From Orobanche coerulescens (taxonomy: Eukaryota; Streptophyta; Magnoliopsida; Lamiales; Orobanchaceae): 64,000 nucleotides of DNA. The stretch's first letter is position 1. The number at the start of each line of letters is the position of its first letter. Below are positions 58,141 to 64,000 of the stretch, in pieces. The DNA lies in NCBI GenBank assembly GCA_033398695.1, contig CM065814.1, forward strand, positions 107,882,501 through 107,946,500, in the 5' to 3' direction. The notes under the pieces are model-generated. The model had not been told where the DNA came from and searched no databases. It was given only the letters and a program-made list of their open reading frames with translations. Both the position numbers and the translations under genes were made by a program.

Positions 58141-60210
58141 TGTCGGTGGCGGAACTAGCAAGCCGGATTTATGAGATAAAGAAGACCGATGATCCGGAGG
58201 CCCGAATGATCTCGGGTACACTCGATATTCTATCTCAACCTGTGTGTACCCTTTTTGATACTGGTGCATCGCATTCATTCATTTTCGAGTCATGTTTGAG
58301 TAGACTACGTGCAGGTAGTGCTACTAGTTGTGAGCCTTATATCATTGGCTACTTGATGGTAGGCGAATTATCGGTAATCGTGAGATTCAGAATTGTCCGA
58401 TTGATTTCATGGTCGTGTATGGCCGGCGGACCTAATCGTAGTAGATTTGCCGAGGGCGGCGTCATCTTGGGTATTGATTGAATGGATCATCATGATGCCA
58501 TCACTAGTGTCCGTAGCGTATGATCACTATCATTTGAGACGATGGGGTTGAATGTGTGTTTCGGGGAGGTAATCCATTACATTGCAGTAAGGTCATTAAT
58601 TTGATGAAAGCGGTGCGATTACTCGATCGAGGATGTGTTGGTTATTGGTGCTACATGACCAAAACCGAGAAATCATCGATAATGTTGATGGATATTCCGG
58701 TAGTGAGGAGTATGCGACGTTTTCCCAGACGAGTTACGGTTTGCCTCCACGGAGAGATGTGGAATTCACGATTGAGTTGGAGCACAGTCGTCTCCGATAT
58801 CGAAGGCACCGTACCGGATGGCCCCGACCGAAATGCAGGAATTAAAGAACCAACTTGAGTAGTTATTCGAGAAGGGTTATATTCGACCGAGTGCGTCCCC
58901 GTGGGGAGCACCAGTGTTATTTGTCAAGAAGAAGGATGGTTCTTTTCGCTTGTGTATTGATTATCGGGAGTTGAACAGGGTGACGATCAAGAATAAATAT
59001 CCTTTACCCCGTATCGATGATCTTTTGGATCAACTTCAGGGAGCTTCAGTATTTTCCAAGATCGACTTAAGATCTGGATATCATTAGTTGCGGATTCGAG
59101 AGTCGGATATCGCGAGGACGGCGTTTCGAACACGCTATGGTCATAATGAGTTTGTGGTTATGCCGTTTGGATTGACTAATGCACCTGCGGTATTCATGGA
59201 GTTAATGAATCGGGTTTTCATCGACTTTTTGGATCAGTTTGTTGTTGTCTTCATCGATGACATTTGATTTATTCTCGTGACCGAGAGGAACACGAGTTTC
59301 ACCTTCATCAAGTGCTCGACGTGTTGAGACGAGAACAACTTTATGGGAAGTTCTCCAAATGTGAGTTCTGGATGTCCGAAGTGATGTTTCTCGAACACGT
59401 AATTTCATCAGACGGAGTTCGGGTCGATCCTCAGAAGACGGAGGCTATTCGAGATTGGCTACCTCCGAAGAATGTTAAGGAAATCCGAAGTTTCCTCGGA
59501 TTAGCGGGTTATTATCGGCGATTTGTGGAGGGATTTTCTAGAATCGCTCACCCCTTGACGAACCTTTTGCGAAAGGATAAGAAATACACGTGGTCCGACG
59601 CGTGTCAGCGGAGTTTTGAGGAACTCAAGAGCCGGTTAATGTCAGCACCTGTACTTTCCTTGCCGCGAGGCGGAAGGATTTGTGGTTTATAGTGATGCGT
59701 CGGACGGTCTCGGATGTGTATTCATGCGAGAATGGGAAGGTTATTGCTTATGCTTCACGGCAATTGAGACCTTACGAGGTTAATTATCCGACTCACGACT
59801 GTAGCTAGCGGTAGTGGTGTTCGCATTGAAGATTTGGCGTCATTATCTTTATGGCGTTACTTGTCGATATTCACCGATCATAAGAGTTTAAAGTATATAT
59901 TTACTCAGAAGGAGTTAAATATGCGACAGAGGCGGTGGTTAGAACTAATCAAAGATTATGATATCGAGATCCTTTACCACCCGGACAAGGCGAACATTGT
60001 CGCCGACGCCTTGAGTCATAAGTCCGTTCAGGAGCAGATGCTTGCTCGTTTAATAGTTCAGAAGGAGCTTCAGCAGGAATTCCTTAGACCCGAGATCGAG
60101 TGCAGCCCGGCAAGTTCAGGGACAGCTTTGTATGTTAGAGATTTCATCGTCACTCGAGGAGGCAATCCGAGAGAATTAGAGTTCAAACCCTTCATTGTTG
60201 CGCATCCGTG
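58141..60210 (+). pseudogene. Gypsy C protease, reverse transcriptase and RNase H (copy 2)
   Basis: Protease motif LFDTGASHSF near 58250 in a 113-codon frame. RT motifs are all present ([35 protein letters not shown] at about 59247-59261), but TAG at 59087 and a missing T just after VFIDD break the frame. RNase H is shifted near 59670-59870, where several CAG/CTG sites differ from copy 1; [11 protein letters not shown] remains. No complete enzyme can be read from this copy. Confidence 0.85.
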
Positions 60211-61581
60211 AGGATGTGACTCAGGGGAAAGCCCCTGAATTTGTGGTCCACGAGGATGGACTTTTGAGGTTTAAGAATCGAATGTGCGTACCGGCGAATG
60301 ACGAGTTGAAAAACTCGATTTTGATAGAAGCTCATGCTACCCCTTATTCTGTTCATCCGGGGTCTAGCAAGATGTACAAAGACTTGAAACAGAATTACTG
60401 GTGGAGTAATATGAAGCGAGAAGTCGCAGAATTTGTTTCGAGATGCTTAACCTGTCAACAAGTTAAGATTGAACATCAGCGACCGGCGGGTATGCTGAAA
60501 CCTCTTCCTATTCCCGAATGGAAGTGGGAAGACATTTCTATGGATTTCATCACGAGTTTGCCGACGATTCGTCGTGGTATGAATACGATCTAGGTTATCG
60601 TGGACCGCTTAACTAAATCAGCTCATTTCCTTGAGATCAAGGATACTTGGGGTCCCGAGAGACTTGCCCAGTTATTCATCAAAGAGATAGTGAGACTACA
60701 CGGTACTCCTAAAAGTATCGTTTCCGATCATGACGGACGGTTTGTGTCTCATTTTTGGAAATCAGTTCATCGTGCCATGGGAACTCAGCTTAATCTCAGT
60801 ACCACCTTTCATCCTCAGTCCGACGGGCAATCAGAGAGGACTATTCAGACATTAGAGGACATGTTGAGGGCATGCGTCCTCGATTGGAAAGACGATTGGG
60901 AAGCCCAACTACCATTGATCGAATTCACGTATAATAATAGTTGGCATGCTTCGATTAAGATGGCACCTTACGAGGCCTTGTATGGTCGTCGTTGTCGATC
61001 TCTGTTGTGTTGGGACGACCTATCAGAATCAATCGGCACCGAGCCCGATATGCTTATAGCCGCCCGTGAGAAGGTAGCTTTGATCAGGAGTCGTTTGTTG
61101 GCGACTCGAGTCGGCAATCTTATGCGAGATAATCGTAAATCGACCACTATAGTTCGAGACGGGTGACCACGTTTTGGTCAAGGTATCCCCGAGTCGAGGT
61201 ATTTTCCGTTTTGGAAAACGGGGGAAGTTGAGTCCGAGATTCATTGGACCGTTTGAGATTTTGGATCGAGTAGGCGAGTTAGCTTATCGATTGGCTTTAC
61301 CTCCGACTTTGAGCCGAATTCATAATGTATTTCACGTCTCCCAGTTGCGGAAGTATGTTGCCGACCCGAGTCACATACTTCAATTTGACAAAATCGAGAT
61401 CGCGGATGATCATTCGTATGAGGAGCGTCCCGTATGAATTTTAGAGCGGCGAATCAAACAGTTGAGAAATAAGACGATTCCTTTGGTTAAAATTCAGTGG
61501 TCTAGACACGGAGTCGAAGAGGCTACTTGGGAAACCGAAGATAGTATGCGAGAGAGTTATCCCGAGTTGTTTGACCCTTAG
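60211..61581 (+). pseudogene. Gypsy C integrase and chromodomain-like tail (copy 2)
   Basis: Better preserved than copy 1. The zinc-binding domain in frame 60195-60593 ends with SRCLTCQQVK (CxxC intact). After the shared TAG at about 60591 the catalytic core reads continuously (60600-61166) with VDRLTKSAHF, SDHDGRF, SDGQSERT and ALYGRRC. The C-terminal part (61174-61437) carries the GPFEIL and HNVFHVS motifs. The tail to TAG at 61579 contains the chromodomain-like segment with HGVEEATWE, where copy 1 has a Thr for the Ala. Confidence 0.87.
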
Positions 61582-61615
61582 TTTCGGGGACAAAACTCTT
61601 TTAAGGGAGGGTGTA

Positions 61616-64000
61616 TGTAATACCCGGTTGTAATTCAGTAATTATCATTCAGTATTTATCATTCAGAAATTTTCACTCGTTAATGATCGTTTGTCACTCT
61701 TATTCAATCATGGTATTCATCGTTCAGAGTAATTGTATCGTGTATCAATCGTCGTTCATCACTAATCTAATTGGAGTTCCGTGTCGTGTGTATCATCATT
61801 GTCATTTTCATTGTGGGCTGTTCGTGAGGAGTAGCGCACGCTACGTACTCTTTCTAGCGCGCGCTAATTGAGTTCAGGTAGCGCACGCTACCACTCAGCA
61901 TTAGCGCACGCTAATGTAATCCTGGCTGCAGTCCAGAAGGTACTGGACTGCAGGTGAGTTATTAGTAGCGCACGCTACGAGTGGTAAGTAGCGCGCGCTA
62001 GTGGGTTGTAGTAGCGCACGCTAATAATTGCTCTAGCGCGCGCTAAGGACGGATCAGGTTGAGTCCAATGGCTACTGGACTGCACTAGATTAATTCATAG
62101 CGCACGCTATGAGTTGTTTTTAGCGTACGCAATCGATATTATAGCGCATGCTAAATATTGGTTGTAGCGCACGCTACCGAGGTCAGATCAGAGGACAGAC
62201 GGTTTCTGAACTTCAGTACTGGACAGCAGATTTTTAGCTAGCGCACGCTAACAATTGGAGTTAGCGCACGCTATTCGGATAGAGTTAGCACATGTTACCA
62301 GGTTGTGGCGTACGCTAACGGGTCAGCCAGAGTTCACTGGAATGTTCATACAACTCGTTAGCGCACGCTAAATAGCAGGTCATAGCGTGCGCGAATCTGG
62401 AGCACTATATATTGGACAATTAGCCTGAGTTTCGTCATTTCCTCACTTCTCTTCGTTTTTGAGCGACGTCGGGCAATTTCGGGCGACTTGGAGTGTTCTA
62501 TTTGAGCTGCTATCACCTATCATCATATTCAAGTCTTTGAGTTGGATTATCATCACTTCCTCATCTCCTTAACATCAAATCAAAGGTATTAATCTCTTGG
62601 ATCTAGAATTTCGAATTTTTGGGTTTTTCCTTCCGATTTCTTCGTGTAAGCTTGGATTGTTGTTGGAATATATTAGATATGGATTATCTACCTTGGATAA
62701 ATGTATTCCTACGGATTTAATGGCTATTTTGGGGATTTATATCAAGAACCCTTGGGGTTGACTTTGGATTAATTGGGGATTTTCCGATTGATGTTGTTGT
62801 AATCTTGAATTGTGGATTCCTATTGGATTATTGATATCCTTGAAGTGTTTTTGATAGTTCGAAATACTCATTTTGGTGTTGGTTTCGATATATTCGGGAT
62901 TGGATATTTTCGAAGTTGTGTGGTTTGTTTCGTATTCGTTAGAATGCCCCAATGAGTTTGATTATCGTTGTATCGACTTTTGGGTTAGTCGTGTTTCGTT
63001 GCTTGATACGTGTATTGATCGGTTGTTGGTAATTATTGTTATTCAAGGTTGTTCGAGCGACCGGTATCTTGATTAGGACGTTGTTCGTGGAAGGACATTG
63101 TCATCGGTGTTGTGTAAGTTAATTCTTACTCGGTTAAAAGGATATTCATTCCTTTTGTTGTTGTTCATTCATAATCATATTCATTCATCATTGTATTAAC
63201 CGTATTGAGACTTGTAATTGTCGAACAATCACTTCATTCACGAGGAACGACGGTTCCAATCATTTCATTGAGTTATCAATCACGTCACTATTATTTTCAT
63301 CTCGGTGAGTCATGCTTGACCTTGTTGAATTATTATTCATTGAAATTCATTGTGGTCATTCTCGCTCATATGACCGTCTGGGTTCATATTGCGTGGCCGG
63401 GTGTGGCTGTGTGGAATTTTTAGTCGGGCACACGATGGTCATGTATTGGGTTCACCGATACATTGGACCGTGCACACGGTAACGCTTACCTCTGTGAGAC
63501 TAATTAGGTACAAGGACGGGTGTGTCCGGTCATCGTCTTGTACACTTGCACAGAACATTACGGGCGTACTATGATACTCCTCTTCAGCGTAATTCATAAT
63601 TAAGGATATTTCATAACTTCAGTTATATCATGATTGTGTATTTTCAACCCTTGAGGATTGTTGTTACGTATGGCCGACCGTTGGGGGATTTTGTTTTCAG
63701 GTCACGGCAAGGCAAAGGCACGGAAAGAGCATGTTGACGGCGAGGAGTTCCAGTGATACTAGTAGGGGGCTCCAGTCATTCCGTTGGTTTCAGTCATTTC
63801 CGTCATTTGTATTTTCCGCTGCAAATTCCGTTTGAAATGTTTATTTGTTCAGGGTGGTGTATTTTATCTCCATATAAAATATACTAGTATTCGGTATTGT
63901 CCTGGTGTGTTGTACTTAAACTCCTCATCGGAGTACTTGGTAATATAATGTGGTTCGGTACTACAATTATATTATTTAATTTATCATTTTAATTTGCCTG
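61616..64000 (+). repeat. Gypsy C 3' LTR (copy 2, incomplete)
   Basis: Counterpart of 28738-31117; about 58 bases of the LTR lie beyond the window. The palindrome array is at 61832-62394. Confidence 0.92.
61832..62394. promoter_or_regulatory. Palindrome array in the gypsy C 3' LTR (copy 2)
   Basis: The same 18 positions. It shares the 3'-LTR-specific changes (TAGCACATGTTA) with 28954-29516 but keeps TAGCGCACGCTA where copy 1 has TAGCGCACTCTA. Confidence 0.85.

Larger units (their letters stand above)
33591..64000 (+). other. Segmental tandem duplication, copy 2 (runs off the window)
   Basis: The second copy starts at the ATGAAAGACG shared with 608-617. The last base of the window matches position 31117 of copy 1, inside the 3' LTR of gypsy C, so about 2.5 kb of the unit (end of that LTR and the A' gag-pol) should lie just beyond. 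The order and orientation of all nested elements are unchanged from copy 1. Confidence 0.93.
53982..64000 (+). mobile_element. Gypsy element C (copy 2, 3' LTR runs off the window)
   Basis: Same organisation as 21081-31175. The 5' LTR begins with an intact TGTAATACCC. Confidence 0.92.

Noticed and set aside
33591..64000. Second nest as an independent set of insertions
   Set aside because: All nested breakpoints, TSDs and truncations are identical to copy 1, which independent insertions cannot produce.

Overview
This window is a block of nested LTR retrotransposons and one broken DNA transposon from a plant nuclear genome. The plant assignment rests on Ty1/copia and Ty3/gypsy elements primed by initiator-tRNA-Met sites (TGGTATCRGAGC), a gypsy pol ending in a chromodomain-like tail, and a Mutator-like (MULE) transposase with a plant-type SWIM zinc finger. 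I see no host gene, rRNA, tRNA or CRISPR. The composition suggests pericentromeric or otherwise heterochromatic DNA; the species cannot be named from the sequence.

Layout of the first copy (608-33590). A gypsy LTR ('D', 1-919) has inserted into the integrase region of a minus-strand copia element ('A', 920-14726). A second copia element ('B', 2172-10730, TSD CATTA) sits inside the gag gene of A. The A LTR (12737-14726) abuts a MULE remnant (14727-17866) whose transposase gene lacks its catalytic core. On the other side of the MULE a second A-family element (A', plus strand) starts with its LTR (17867-19875). Its leader is split by a complete gypsy element ('C', 21081-31175, TSD TTGGA), and its gag-pol resumes at 31181 and stops abruptly at 33590. 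A and A' therefore form a head-to-head inverted pair firing outward from the MULE.

At 33590/33591 the A' integrase reading frame jumps into the D LTR, and everything from 608 onward is repeated to the end of the window (33591-64000 matches 608-31117). This is a tandem duplication of about 33 kb with roughly 10 bp of microhomology at the junction. Both copies share every nested junction and TSD, so the duplication came after all the insertions. Many differences between the copies are short edits at CAG/CTG sites in either copy, which looks like sequencing error at methylated CHG sites rather than evolution. Reading frames in both copies should be judged with that in mind.

The most interesting element is in the gypsy C LTRs. 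Directly upstream of a TATA box lie 18 copies of a 12-bp palindrome, TAGCG-YR-CGCTA, in clusters of four at about 23-bp spacing, with the clusters repeating every 120-141 bp. All four C LTRs carry it. It looks like a promoter-proximal binding-site array of unknown partner. A second oddity is copia B, whose 5' LTR has been replaced by a complete inverted LTR, so that both of its promoters point out of the element.

All coding regions here are retroelement or transposase pseudogenes with stops, frameshifts or missing catalytic residues.
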